A DNA stretch of 64,000 nt, from NCBI GenBank assembly GCA_945787015.1, contig CALZGM010000014.1, positions 20,482 to 84,481 on the forward strand, written 5' to 3'. The notes below the pieces were generated by a model, which saw only the letters and a program-made list of their open reading frames with translations, was not told the origin of the DNA and did not search any database. The position numbers and the translations under genes are program-made. Every line of letters starts with the position of its first letter. Position 1 is the stretch's first letter. This document shows positions 23,094 to 32,232 of this stretch, in pieces. This DNA is from an uncultured Roseburia sp. GTDB lineage: Bacteria > Bacillota > Clostridia > Lachnospirales > Lachnospiraceae.

Positions 23094-24779
23094 ATGCCAA
23101 ATTGCAAGGAACAGGTATATTCCAATGATTTTTTTGATTTCGTAATTCCCTATGGGGAAGCATATTTTATGTCGGGACCGGATACATGTATTCAGCGGAT
23201 TGAGGAGGATTTTGATATTTTATATTATCCAAGGGAGGGACTTCCGCCACTTAGCATTGCAGATTATAGTTACTCAGAGATTCCAAAGTGCTTTGGGTTA
23301 CTGGACCGGACCGCATTGGAAGCCAGCGGAATTTTACAAATGCAGATTCAACCGGCACTATCTCTGACAGGAAACGGTGTCATGATTGGTTTTATAGATA
23401 CCGGAATTGATTACACGAATCCAATTTTTCGCTACGAGGATGGCAGCACCAGAATTGTAAGTATCTGGGACCAGACGATAGAAGACGGAACACCGCCGGA
23501 AGGAATTCTATATGGAGCACAATATAGCTCAGAAGAGATTAATCGGGCACTGGAGAATGAAAATCCTTATACCATTGTGCCGTCTCGGGATGAAAACGGA
23601 CATGGCACCTTTTTGGCCGGGGTGGCAGCAGGAGGAATGGACATTGAACATGATTTTATCGGTGCTGCACCGGATGCACAGATTGCTGTGGTGAAGCTAA
23701 AAGAGGCGAAGCAGTATCTAAAGGACTTTTTCTTTGTAAAAGATGGGGTGCCGGCTTATCAGGAAAATGATATTATGCTTGCGGTTGCTTATCTGGATGG
23801 ATTGGCAAATGCGAGAAATCAACCCTTAGTGATATGCATAGGGCTGGGAAGTGCCAATGGCAGCAGGGCAGGAAACAGTCATTTATCTACATTCTTAAAT
23901 TATATTTGTACGAGAAGAAAACGCTCTGTGGTTGCGGCAAACGGCAATCAGGCAGGAACGAGACATCACTTCTTGGGGCAGCTTGGCGGGGACATGGAAT
24001 ATGAAGAAGTAGAAATCAATGTAGCTGAGGAAGGAAAAGGTTTTTTTGCAGAGCTTTGGGCAGCAGTACCGGAGCTTTTGGAGGTTTCCGTGACATCACC
24101 GACCGGTGAGGAAATGCGTAGAGTTCCGGCGAGAGAAGGCACCACAGCTGTTTATCGTTTTATCTTTGAACGGACGACGGTTAGTGTAGATTACAGGATT
24201 GAGGCTAAGGCAACCGGCAATCTACTGATCTATCTGCGGTTTTTAAATCCGAGAAAAGGAATCTGGAAGGTGCGTGTGTATCCGAGAAATACAGTAAGCG
24301 GTATCTATCATATGTGGCTTCCTTTGCAGCAGTTTACGGAGGGAGACGTCTTTTTCCTGCGTTCGAATCCGGACACGACGCTTACGATTCCAAGCTCTGC
24401 GTCGCAGGTAATCTCTGTGGGGGCATACAATGCGGCAAACAGAAGCCTGTATGCAGATTCCAGCCGGGGTTATTCTGCGACGGGTGTGGTGAAACCGGAT
24501 TTTGTGGCTCCGGGAGTAAATGTCTTTGGGCCGGATCGACGCGGAAACTATATCAGGCAGACCGGTACCAGTGTGTCAGCGGCTATCACAGCCGGAGCAG
24601 TGGCACAGGTGATGCAATGGGCCATTGTGGAACGAAATGCACCGGCGATTTCCAATGCGGGAATCAAAAACATGCTGATTCGGGGAACGACCAAACCGGC
24701 CCCGATTGACTTCCCAAATACCGGATGGGGCTATGGTGCGCTGGACGTGTATCAATCCTTTGACCTGTTAAGAAGATAA
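23094..24779 (+). CDS. S8 subtilisin-like protease (Csp germination-protease type)
   Basis: A 561-residue protein without a signal peptide. The catalytic triad is complete: Asp102 in GFIDTGIDY, His170 in ENGHGTFLAG and Ser493 in GTSVSAA. A long insertion (about 290-420) separates the His and Ser blocks, as in CspA/B/C-type subtilases of Clostridia that process the cortex hydrolase SleC during germination. Role by analogy only; such genes also occur outside germination loci. The start codon abuts the metF terminator and uses a weak GGGG ribosome binding site inside it, so expression may depend on limited readthrough or on a promoter I cannot see. Confidence 0.82.
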   Translation: MPNCKEQVYSNDFFDFVIPYGEAYFMSGPDTCIQRIEEDFDILYYPREGLPPLSIADYSYSEIPKCFGLLDRTALEASGILQMQIQPALSLTGNGVMIGFIDTGIDYTNPIFRYEDGSTRIVSIWDQTIEDGTPPEGILYGAQYSSEEINRALENENPYTIVPSRDENGHGTFLAGVAAGGMDIEHDFIGAAPDAQIAVVKLKEAKQYLKDFFFVKDGVPAYQENDIMLAVAYLDGLANARNQPLVICIGLGSANGSRAGNSHLSTFLNYICTRRKRSVVAANGNQAGTRHHFLGQLGGDMEYEEVEINVAEEGKGFFAELWAAVPELLEVSVTSPTGEEMRRVPAREGTTAVYRFIFERTTVSVDYRIEAKATGNLLIYLRFLNPRKGIWKVRVYPRNTVSGIYHMWLPLQQFTEGDVFFLRSNPDTTLTIPSSASQVISVGAYNAANRSLYADSSRGYSATGVVKPDFVAPGVNVFGPDRRGNYIRQTGTSVSAAITAGAVAQVMQWAIVERNAPAISNAGIKNMLIRGTTKPAPIDFPNTGWGYGALDVYQSFDLLRR

Positions 24780-24881
24780 ACATAATTTAGCACAATTTGC
24801 ATCTAGAAATTTTCCCCCTGAGGGAGTATAATTTGATAGTTAGTGTTTAAAGTTACAAATGAGAGATTTAAGGGGAACGTT

Positions 24882-26360
24882 ATGAAAATCGGATTTGATA
24901 ATGAAAAGTACTTAAAGATTCAATCGGAACATATTCGTGAGCGTATCAATCAGTTTGGCGATAAGCTGTATTTGGAGTTTGGCGGGAAATTGTTTGATGA
25001 TTATCATGCATCACGTGTTCTGCCGGGATTTGCGCCGGATAGTAAGCTGCAGATGCTGTTGCAGTTATCTGATATGGCAGAGATTGTGATTGTCATCAGT
25101 GCGGCTGATATTGAAAAGAATAAGGTGCGTGGAGACCTTGGTATTACCTATGATGTGGATGTACTGCGTCTGATTGAGGAATTTGAGAAAAAAGGCCTTT
25201 ATGTGGGAAGTGTCTGCATTACCCAGTATAGTGGACAGCTTGCTGCTGACCAGTTTAAGGCCCGTCTGGAAAAAGAGAATCGTAAGGTGTACATTCATTA
25301 TGTCATTCCGGGTTATCCGGCAAATGTTCCACTCATTGTCAGCGAAAACGGATATGGCAGAAATGAATACATTGAGACGACAAGACCACTGGTGGTCATT
25401 ACAGCACCGGGACCGGGAAGCGGAAAGATGGCAACCTGCATGTCCCAGCTTTATCATGAAAATCTGCGTGGCATAAAAGCCGGATATGCAAAGTTTGAGA
25501 CCTTCCCAATCTGGAATATCCCATTAAAGCACCCGGTGAATCTGGCATATGAGGCTGCTACCGCAGACTTAGATGATGTCAATATGATTGATCCATTCCA
25601 TCTGGAAGCTTACGGTGAGACCACTGTTAATTATAATCGTGATATTGAAATCTATCCGGTTTTAAATGCGATTTTTGAAGGAATTTACGGAGAAAATACT
25701 TATTACAAATCCCCAACCGATATGGGCGTCAATATGGCAGGAAACTGTATCACAGATGACGAAGCCTGCTGCGAAGCCTCAAAAATGGAAATTATCAGAC
25801 GTTATTATACGGCGTTAAATCGCACTGCAAAAGGTGAGAATACAGAAAATGAAGTATATAAGATTGAACTTTTGATGAAGCAGGCGAAGATTACGACAGA
25901 CGACCGTAAGGTAACGGTTGCTGCAAAACGCCGTTCAGAGGAACTGGGCATTCCGACGGCAGCCATTGAACTTTCCGACGGAACCATTATTACTTCTAAG
26001 ACAACGGATTTCCTTGGTGCATCCGCAGCTTTAATTCTAAATGCAGTAAAATATTTAGCAGGCATTGATCATGATGAGAAATTAATCAGTCCGGAAGCCA
26101 TAGAACCGATTCAGGACTTGAAGGTACGTTTCTTAGGAGGAAAGAATCCGAGACTGCATACGGATGAGGCGTTGATTGCATTGACCTTAGCAGGAGCGAC
26201 GAATCCAAACGCAAAAAATGCACTGGAGCAGCTTCCAAAGCTAAGAGGTTGTCAGGTCCATACTTCCGTAATGCTGTCTGAAGTAGATACCAAAATTTTC
26301 AAAAAGCTTGGCATTGATTTGACCTGTGAACCGGTAAGACAGGGCGTGAAGCTTTACTAA
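24882..26360 (+). CDS. DUF1846 family protein
   Basis: A 492-residue cytoplasmic protein from the ATG at 24882, which follows AAGGGGA; the longer frame from 24843 has no ribosome binding site. The DUF1846 features are IGFDNEKYL at the start, a Rossmann-like first half, the glycine-rich APGPGSGKMATC loop at about 174-185 (P-loop-like but with Met after GK) and the conserved TDMGVNMAG segment. The function is unknown; the glycine loop suggests nucleotide binding. TATAAT at 24827-24832 is a candidate -10 element. It stands alone between two unrelated genes. Confidence 0.88.
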   Translation: MKIGFDNEKYLKIQSEHIRERINQFGDKLYLEFGGKLFDDYHASRVLPGFAPDSKLQMLLQLSDMAEIVIVISAADIEKNKVRGDLGITYDVDVLRLIEEFEKKGLYVGSVCITQYSGQLAADQFKARLEKENRKVYIHYVIPGYPANVPLIVSENGYGRNEYIETTRPLVVITAPGPGSGKMATCMSQLYHENLRGIKAGYAKFETFPIWNIPLKHPVNLAYEAATADLDDVNMIDPFHLEAYGETTVNYNRDIEIYPVLNAIFEGIYGENTYYKSPTDMGVNMAGNCITDDEACCEASKMEIIRRYYTALNRTAKGENTENEVYKIELLMKQAKITTDDRKVTVAAKRRSEELGIPTAAIELSDGTIITSKTTDFLGASAALILNAVKYLAGIDHDEKLISPEAIEPIQDLKVRFLGGKNPRLHTDEALIALTLAGATNPNAKNALEQLPKLRGCQVHTSVMLSEVDTKIFKKLGIDLTCEPVRQGVKLY

Positions 26361-26423
26361 GAATCGGCATAATCATTTCATATCTGCATAAAATGAATTG
26401 AAGTATTTCATACAGGTATATTT

Positions 26424-27095
26424 ATGCAGAAACAGAAGTTTGTCATCTGGCTATGTGTTACGATAATCGCAACGACGGCAATTTATTTGTCAGAAGCAAT
26501 AAGATTGAAATCAGAACCGGTAATTGCGCCTTCTACGGAAGCAAAGAAGGTTGCTATTACCTTTGATGACGGCCCCAATCCGGATTATACACCGGATTTG
26601 CTGAAAGGACTAAAGGAACGTGGAGTAAGTGCCACGTTCTTTTTATTAGGAAAAGAAGTGGAAAAATATCCGGAATTGGTGGAGCAGATGTATGCAGAAG
26701 GGCATTTGATTGGAACCCATTCCTACGAGCATGTCAATCTCTGCAATCTGACAGATGAAAAAGCCATAGAGCAGGTGGATAAGACCAATACCCTGATTGA
26801 AAAAATTACAGGGGAGAGACCTCAATTTATCCGCCCGCCGTTTGGCTGCTGGAAGAAAAATCTGGATTATAAGACAACGATGATGGAGGTGCTTTGGGAT
26901 GTGGACCCGTTGGACTGGAAAACCAGCAATTCGGATGCGGTGGTAAGCCGTGTCCTTAAAAATGTGGAGGAGGGAGATATTATCCTGCTTCATGATGCAT
27001 CGGAGTCGTCGGTAAATGCGGCGTTTAAGATTATTGATGAGTTGAAAAAGGAAGGATATACATTCGTGACAGTAGATGAAATATTGTTTGACTGA
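26424..27095 (+). CDS. Polysaccharide deacetylase (CE4)
   Basis: A 223-residue protein with an N-terminal membrane anchor (about 5-22) and a NodB-homology domain (about 40-220). Catalytic motifs are TFDDGP (46-51), HSYEH with metal ligands His99 and His103, RPPFG (137-141), DPLDW and the final LLHD. It should remove N- or O-acetyl groups from peptidoglycan or another cell-wall glycan outside the membrane. The size and architecture resemble the PdaB/PdaA-type enzymes of spore formers. The start context has no strong ribosome binding site. It is the last gene before the iteron array. Confidence 0.88.
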   Translation: MQKQKFVIWLCVTIIATTAIYLSEAIRLKSEPVIAPSTEAKKVAITFDDGPNPDYTPDLLKGLKERGVSATFFLLGKEVEKYPELVEQMYAEGHLIGTHSYEHVNLCNLTDEKAIEQVDKTNTLIEKITGERPQFIRPPFGCWKKNLDYKTTMMEVLWDVDPLDWKTSNSDAVVSRVLKNVEEGDIILLHDASESSVNAAFKIIDELKKEGYTFVTVDEILFD

Positions 27096-27111
27096 TTCTT
27101 TCAGTATTTAT

Positions 27112-27190
27112 AAAACGGGGCAATTTGCATGAATAAATTCTGAAAAAACGGGGCAATATATTATATTATCGATTGAAAAAACGGGGCAAT
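27112..27190 (+). repeat. Three 13-bp direct repeats at exact 33-bp spacing
   Basis: AAAACGGGGCAAT occurs at 27112-27124, 27145-27157 and 27178-27190. The period is exactly 33 bp, about three helical turns, so all copies face the same side of the DNA. Copies 2 and 3 share a longer core, TTGAAAAAACGGGGCAAT or CTGAAAAAACGGGGCAAT. The array ends 31 bp before the DUF4143 gene start. It behaves like an iteron-type binding site; the protein is unknown. Confidence 0.85.
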
Positions 27191-27221
27191 TGATGTATTG
27201 TATAGTTGGAGGTGTGAATTC

Positions 27222-28568
27222 ATGTATAGAAAAGATTCCATTACTGTTGGAGAATGGATTGAGAATTCGAATAAGGCTCTATTGGTGACAGGAGCAAGAC
27301 AGATAGGAAAAACCTGGCTCATAAGAGATGAAATAGAAAAGAGCGGATATACTAAGTTTGAAGTAAACTTTATTGATCAGCCGGACATGATCACATACTT
27401 AAACGCAGAAATGAGTGCTGAAGAGTTTTTGATTAAATTAAAAATGATTATGCCACAAGATTGTAAACCGCATGAAACGGTTGTCTTTTTTGACGAGATT
27501 CAGAAATGTCCGGAAATAGTAACCAAAATAAAGTTCCTTGTGGATGAGGGAAGCTTTAAGTATGTAATGAGTGGATCTTTACTGGGAGTAGAACTTAAAG
27601 GAATAGTTTCAGCTCCGGTGGGATATTTAACTGTTCTAAGGATGTATCCAATGGACTTTGAAGAATTCATGGTGGCGAATAATGTTTCAAAAACTACATT
27701 AGATATGTTAAATGAGAAATTTGAAACAAGTAGTCCTGTGGATGAATTTATACATCAGAAGCTTTTGTCTATGTTTTTTGTATATCTCATTGTCGGCGGA
27801 ATGCCAGACGCTGTAAAAACCTATATTGAAACGAAAGATATTCGAGAGGTTGATAAAGTACAAAGAGACATAATAGCACTCTACAAAGAGGATTTTTCTC
27901 AATATGAACTTGAGGACAAAAAACTGAAATTAAAATCTATTTATGATATTATTCCGGCTGAATTAAACAAGCAGAATAAAAAGTTTGTATTTACCATGTT
28001 GGATAAAGAACTTAAATTCGATAGATATGAAAACAGCTTTTTGTGGTTAAAAGATGCAGGTGTAGCTTTGCCGGTTTATAATGTTGATGCTCCGGTGATA
28101 CCTCTTTTGGCAAGCAAGAGTAGTAATGTATTTAGACTCTTCTTGAGTGATATTGGATTACTTACAAGCACCTATCCGGCAGAAACAAAAATTGAATTAA
28201 TAGGTAAAAACGGAGAAGTAAATAATGGAGCTCATTTTGAAAATGTTGTTGCACAACAATTAACGGCTAATGGTTTTGAGCCATATTTTTGTAAAAAGAA
28301 AAATATAGGCGAGATGGATTTTGCGATAGAAATGAGCGGAAAAGTGGTACCGATTGAAGTTAAGTCCGGAAAAGCATATAAATCACACAAAGCTTTGGAT
28401 AATTTTATGAATGTGCCAGATTTTCACCTTGATAAAGCATATGTTTTTTCTGTAGGAAATGTAGAAACAGAAGGAGCCGTGACATATCTTCCAATCTACA
28501 TGTGCTATCTTTTAAAAGAACAGAAGATTGGCCAGATGATAGTTGATTTGGATATTGCCGGGCTGTAA
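27222..28568 (+). CDS. AAA ATPase with DUF4143 / PD-(D/E)XK-like C-terminus
   Basis: A 448-residue protein from the ATG at 27222 (GGAGGT 8 nt upstream). Residues 15-170 are an AAA_14 ATPase: Walker A GARQIGKT (24-31), Walker B VVFFDE (87-92), and the arginine-rich R-M-Y-P-M-D-F-E-E-F segment typical of this family. The C-terminal DUF4143 part (about 200-440) ends in a restriction-endonuclease-like core, GEMDF then PIEVKSGK (about D365 and E379-x-K381). These ATPases are common, often multicopy and functionally undefined. It is 44 residues in pattern close to the homologue at 43903 but not a recent copy. The upstream 33-bp iterons are its likely control region. Confidence 0.85.
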   Translation: MYRKDSITVGEWIENSNKALLVTGARQIGKTWLIRDEIEKSGYTKFEVNFIDQPDMITYLNAEMSAEEFLIKLKMIMPQDCKPHETVVFFDEIQKCPEIVTKIKFLVDEGSFKYVMSGSLLGVELKGIVSAPVGYLTVLRMYPMDFEEFMVANNVSKTTLDMLNEKFETSSPVDEFIHQKLLSMFFVYLIVGGMPDAVKTYIETKDIREVDKVQRDIIALYKEDFSQYELEDKKLKLKSIYDIIPAELNKQNKKFVFTMLDKELKFDRYENSFLWLKDAGVALPVYNVDAPVIPLLASKSSNVFRLFLSDIGLLTSTYPAETKIELIGKNGEVNNGAHFENVVAQQLTANGFEPYFCKKKNIGEMDFAIEMSGKVVPIEVKSGKAYKSHKALDNFMNVPDFHLDKAYVFSVGNVETEGAVTYLPIYMCYLLKEQKIGQMIVDLDIAGL

Positions 28569-28601
28569 ATTTACAGAGTTAACGAAAGAAAGTGAACGCA
28601 C

Positions 28602-29285
28602 ATGGAAACCATTACCAACGAATTATTCGCCCTGCGGGACGAAGCTTACCATGAATTTCATAAAAAACTGATTCCGGAGATACCGGAGGAATACATTATC
28701 GGTGTACGCACACCGGCGCTTCGTGCCTATGCCAAAACCCTGGCAAAGCGCCCTGAGGCGTATGACTTTTTACAGGAGCTCCCGCATACCTACTATGAGG
28801 AAAACAACCTGCACGGAGCACTCCTTTCCCTGTTATATAAGGATGTGGAAAGCTATCTTACAGAACTGGAGAAATTTTTGCCTTACATGGATAACTGGGC
28901 GACCTGTGACATGATGGGACCGAAGGTGTTTAAAAAGAATTTACCTCTGGTATATGAACATGTGAAAAAATGGATTGCATCCGTGGAGACATTTACCGTG
29001 CGCTTTGGTGTGGTGACACTGTTGGGCTATTATTTAGACGAGGCATTTGAGCCGGAGATGCTGTCTCTGGCGGCGGGAATTCAGTCAGAAGAGTACTATG
29101 TAAAGATGGCGGTGGCGTGGTATTTTAGTATGGCATTGGTAAAGCAGTATGATGCCACGATTCCTTACATAAAAGATGCGGTACTGGAACAATGGACACA
29201 TAATAAAGCCATTCAGAAAGCCATTGAGAGTCGGCAGATAGACAGTGAAACAAAGGCATATCTTAGGACACTTAAGGTGCAGTAA
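28602..29285 (+). CDS. AlkD-like DNA alkylation repair protein
   Basis: A 227-residue all-helical HEAT-like repeat protein. AlkD excises positively charged alkyl purines without base flipping. The key residues appear conserved: Trp99 and Asp103 in DNWATCDMM, and Trp173 in AVAWYFS, corresponding to W109, D113 and W187 of the Bacillus cereus enzyme. It starts 33 bp after the DUF4143 gene with AAGAAAG upstream. Its stop overlaps the ATG of a 38-codon ORF (TAATG). Confidence 0.88.
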   Translation: METITNELFALRDEAYHEFHKKLIPEIPEEYIIGVRTPALRAYAKTLAKRPEAYDFLQELPHTYYEENNLHGALLSLLYKDVESYLTELEKFLPYMDNWATCDMMGPKVFKKNLPLVYEHVKKWIASVETFTVRFGVVTLLGYYLDEAFEPEMLSLAAGIQSEEYYVKMAVAWYFSMALVKQYDATIPYIKDAVLEQWTHNKAIQKAIESRQIDSETKAYLRTLKVQ

Positions 29286-29401
29286 TGGAAGCTATAACTT
29301 ATAATAATACTGCGTTATTCATAATGACAGTAAAAGGCATGGAAACGTCAGCTTTTTCAAGCAGAATGGCAAAAAAATATTTTCCACTTGTAAAGGAATA
29401 G
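29285..29401 (+). CDS. Possible 38-residue small ORF
   Basis: An ATG overlapping the alkD-like stop as TAATG opens a 38-codon frame ending at TAG 29399-29401. The product has a mixed hydrophobic N-terminal half (ALFIMTVKG) and a basic end (SRMAKKYFPLVKE). Translational coupling to the upstream gene is possible. I do not recognise it; it could be a remnant of a larger gene. Confidence 0.25.
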   Translation: MEAITYNNTALFIMTVKGMETSAFSSRMAKKYFPLVKE

Positions 29402-29433
29402 GGTTACGATATAAGATAAAGGCAGGTTTTATC

Positions 29434-30777
29434 ATGGACTTATTTGAATATATGAGAGAACAGAATCAGGAAAAAGAATCGCCGTTAGCATCTAGACTTC
29501 GTCCGACGAGCCTCGATGAGGTGGTGGGACAGCAGCACATTATCGGAAAGGATAAGCTTTTGTACCGCGCGATTAAAGCGGACAAGCTAAGCTCAATTAT
29601 TCTTTACGGACCTCCGGGAACCGGAAAGACGACGCTTGCGAAGGTGATTGCCAATACCACCAGCGCAGCGTTTTTGCAGATTAATGCCACCTCAGCCGGC
29701 AAAAAGGATATGGAAGAAGTAATCGAACAGGCTAAAAATAATCAGGGCATGTATGGGAAGAAAACGATTCTTTTCATCGATGAAATTCATCGTTTTAACA
29801 AGGGGCAGCAGGACTACCTGCTTCCATTTGTAGAAGACGGCACCATTATCTTAATCGGTGCCACCACGGAAAATCCTTATTTTGAGGTCAATGGAGCGCT
29901 TCTATCCCGTTCCGTTATCTTTGAACTGCATAACCTTTCCAAGGAAGACATCAAAACGTTGATTTTACGGGCGGTAAATGATAAAGAAAAAGGAATGGGA
30001 GCCTACAACGCAGTGATTGATGAGGATGCCTTAGAGTTTTTGGCGGATGTGGCAAACGGGGATGCCAGAGCTGCATTGACGGCCATTGAACTGGGTATCT
30101 TAACGACAGAGCGTTCAGAGGATGGAAAGATCCATATAACCTTAGAGGTAGCAAGCGAGTGTATCCAAAAGCGCGTGGTGCGCTATGATAAATCCGGAGA
30201 TAATCATTACGATACCGTTTCTGCTTTTATCAAAAGCATGCGGGGGTCCGACCCGGACGCAGCCGTTTATTATCTGGCAAGGATGCTGTATGCGGGAGAG
30301 GATATTAAGTTTATTGCGCGAAGAATTATGATTTGTGCCGCTGAGGATGTCAGCAATGCAGACCCGATGGCACTGGTGGTGGCCACAGCCGCTTCCCAAG
30401 CGGTGGAGCGGATTGGAATGCCGGAAGCACAGATTATTCTGGCACAGGCAGTTACCTATGTGGCAAGCGCACCAAAAAGTAATTCTGCGGTATGTGCGAT
30501 TTCCGATGCCATGGAAACCGTAAAAAATACCATGACGGCACCGGTGCCGGTACATTTACAGGATGCACATTATAAGAGCGCCGGAAAGCTTGGACACGGT
30601 GAGGGTTATAAGTATGCCCATGCCTATCCAAAGCATTATGTGAAGCAGCAATATCTGCCGGACGGGCTGACAGACAAGGTTTTTTACCGGCCGTCTGAAA
30701 ACGGATACGAAAAGCAGATTCGAGCATATTTTAAAGACATAAAGGGTGAACAATATGAGAACCGGGAGGAAATATAA
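29434..30777 (+). CDS. rarA: Replication-associated recombination protein A (AAA+ ATPase)
   Basis: A 447-residue clamp-loader-like AAA+ protein acting at stalled replication forks. Visible features are RLRPTSLDEVVGQQHIIG (21-38), Walker A GPPGTGKTT (59-67), Walker B ILFIDEIHRF, sensor 1 IGATTENPYFEVN and the C-terminal MgsA tetramerisation region (PKSNSAVCAI, then HYKSAGKLGHGEGYKYAH). The length is normal. Together with the adjacent AlkD-like gene it gives this stretch a DNA-maintenance flavour. Its last codons overlap the unused upstream start region of the aminotransferase gene, whose real start is 1 bp after this stop. Confidence 0.93.
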   Translation: MDLFEYMREQNQEKESPLASRLRPTSLDEVVGQQHIIGKDKLLYRAIKADKLSSIILYGPPGTGKTTLAKVIANTTSAAFLQINATSAGKKDMEEVIEQAKNNQGMYGKKTILFIDEIHRFNKGQQDYLLPFVEDGTIILIGATTENPYFEVNGALLSRSVIFELHNLSKEDIKTLILRAVNDKEKGMGAYNAVIDEDALEFLADVANGDARAALTAIELGILTTERSEDGKIHITLEVASECIQKRVVRYDKSGDNHYDTVSAFIKSMRGSDPDAAVYYLARMLYAGEDIKFIARRIMICAAEDVSNADPMALVVATAASQAVERIGMPEAQIILAQAVTYVASAPKSNSAVCAISDAMETVKNTMTAPVPVHLQDAHYKSAGKLGHGEGYKYAHAYPKHYVKQQYLPDGLTDKVFYRPSENGYEKQIRAYFKDIKGEQYENREEI

Positions 30778-30778
30778 C

Positions 30779-32089
30779 ATGAAATCGTATCAGGAAATGA
30801 CAATGGAAGAACTCTTAGCCGAAAAAGCCATTTTGAAAGCGGAGTACAAAAAATATCAGGCAAAGGATTTACATCTGGATATGTCCAGAGGTAAGCCATC
30901 CCAGGAGCAGCTGGATTTATCCATGGGAATGATGGATGTGTTAGGCTCTGACGCTGACCTTACCTGTGACGACGGTACAGACTGCCGTAACTATGGCGTT
31001 TTAGACGGAATTCAGGAAGCAAAGGAATTATTAGGGGATATGATAGAAGTAAACCCGGATAATATTATTATTTACGGTAATTCCAGCTTGAATGTCATGT
31101 ATGATACCATTTCCCGTTCTATGACACACGGTGTTATGGGAAATACTCCATGGTGTAAATTAGATAAAGTAAAATTTTTATGTCCGGTGCCGGGCTATGA
31201 CAGACATTTTGCCATCACCGAGTACTTCGGAATCGAGATGATTAACGTACCGATGCTTTCGACCGGTCCTGATATGGATATGGTGGAGGAACTGGTAAGC
31301 TCTGATGAGGCAATCAAGGGAATCTGGTGCGTACCGAAATATTCCAACCCACAGGGTATTACCTATTCCGATGAGACGGTCCGCCGCTTTGCCAGATTAA
31401 AACCGGCAGCAAAGGACTTCCGTATTTACTGGGATAACGCATACTGCGTACATCATTTATATGATATCAATCAGGATCATTTGATTGAAATTTTAAAAGA
31501 GTGTAAGAGAGCCGGAAATCCGGATATGGTTTATAAATTCTGCTCCACCAGTAAGATTTCCTTCCCAGGCTCCGGTGTGGCAGCCATTGCAACCTCTGCC
31601 AACAACTTAGAGGATATTAAAAAACAGTTAAAGAACCAGACCATCGGTTATGATAAAGTAAATCAGCTGCGTCATGTACGCTATTTTAAAGATATTCACG
31701 GTATTACAGAGCATATGAGAAAGCATGCAGAAATCTTACGTCCGAAGTTTGAAATGATTACGGATACTTTTGAACGTGAACTCTCCGGTCTTGGCGTGGG
31801 CAGCTGGTATACTCCAAAGGGCGGCTATTTTATTGCATACGAGACTCTGGAGGGCTGCGCAAAAGACGTGGTAGCAAGAATGCAGAAAGCCGGGGTTACC
31901 ATGACACCTGCAGGTGCACCATTCCCTTACGGAAAGGACCCGAAGGATACCGTCATTCGTATTGCACCGTCTTATCCGAGTGTGGAGAATTTAAAGACGG
32001 CTACTGAGATTTTTGTCATCTGTGTGAAGTTAGCAAGTATTAAAAAATTGATTGCAGAAATGGAAGCAGCAGGAAATACAGCTGAATAG
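30779..32089 (+). CDS. PLP-dependent aminotransferase (aspartate aminotransferase, PF12897-like)
   Basis: A 436-residue fold-type I aminotransferase from the ATG at 30779, supported by GGGAGGA 6 nt upstream and inside the end of rarA. Features are LDMSRGKPSQEQLDLS near the N-terminus, YGNSSLNVMYD, the cofactor-ring Asp in IYWDNAYC, and the Schiff-base Lys259 in CSTSKISFPG, with a C-terminal RIAPSYP arginine for the substrate carboxylate. This subgroup includes characterised aspartate aminotransferases of high-GC Gram-positives. It is cotranscribed with rarA and ends at a strong terminator. Confidence 0.88.
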   Translation: MKSYQEMTMEELLAEKAILKAEYKKYQAKDLHLDMSRGKPSQEQLDLSMGMMDVLGSDADLTCDDGTDCRNYGVLDGIQEAKELLGDMIEVNPDNIIIYGNSSLNVMYDTISRSMTHGVMGNTPWCKLDKVKFLCPVPGYDRHFAITEYFGIEMINVPMLSTGPDMDMVEELVSSDEAIKGIWCVPKYSNPQGITYSDETVRRFARLKPAAKDFRIYWDNAYCVHHLYDINQDHLIEILKECKRAGNPDMVYKFCSTSKISFPGSGVAAIATSANNLEDIKKQLKNQTIGYDKVNQLRHVRYFKDIHGITEHMRKHAEILRPKFEMITDTFERELSGLGVGSWYTPKGGYFIAYETLEGCAKDVVARMQKAGVTMTPAGAPFPYGKDPKDTVIRIAPSYPSVENLKTATEIFVICVKLASIKKLIAEMEAAGNTAE

Positions 32090-32103
32090 AGAAAGATTTA
32101 ATG

Positions 32104-32142
32104 TGGGAGAATGAGCGGATGTGAATTCTCCCATATTTTTTA
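32104..32142 (+). terminator. Intrinsic terminator after the aminotransferase
   Basis: TGGGAGAAT (32104-32112) and ATTCTCCCA (32125-32133) form a perfect 9-bp stem with a 12-nt loop, followed by TATTTTTTAC. Confidence 0.85.
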
Positions 32143-32150
32143 CTTTTTTA

Positions 32151-32179
32151 TTGATAAAATGAATAATATGACATATAAT
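32151..32179 (+). promoter_or_regulatory. Promoter of the toxin-antitoxin pair
   Basis: TTGATA (32151-32156), a 17-bp spacer and TATAAT (32174-32179) lie 54 bp before the antitoxin start. The AT-rich ACAAACACATACAAAACAAC stretch between promoter and gene could hold antitoxin binding sites. Confidence 0.7.
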
Positions 32180-32232
32180 AAAAATACAAACACATACAAA
32201 ACAACTACAATATGAATAATGGGGGAACTAAT

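Noticed and set aside
27112-27190. Regular repeats resembling a CRISPR array
   Set aside because: The repeated unit is only 13 bp with 20-bp AT-rich spacers of overlapping composition, no dyad symmetry, three copies only and no cas genes. It fits an operator or iteron better.
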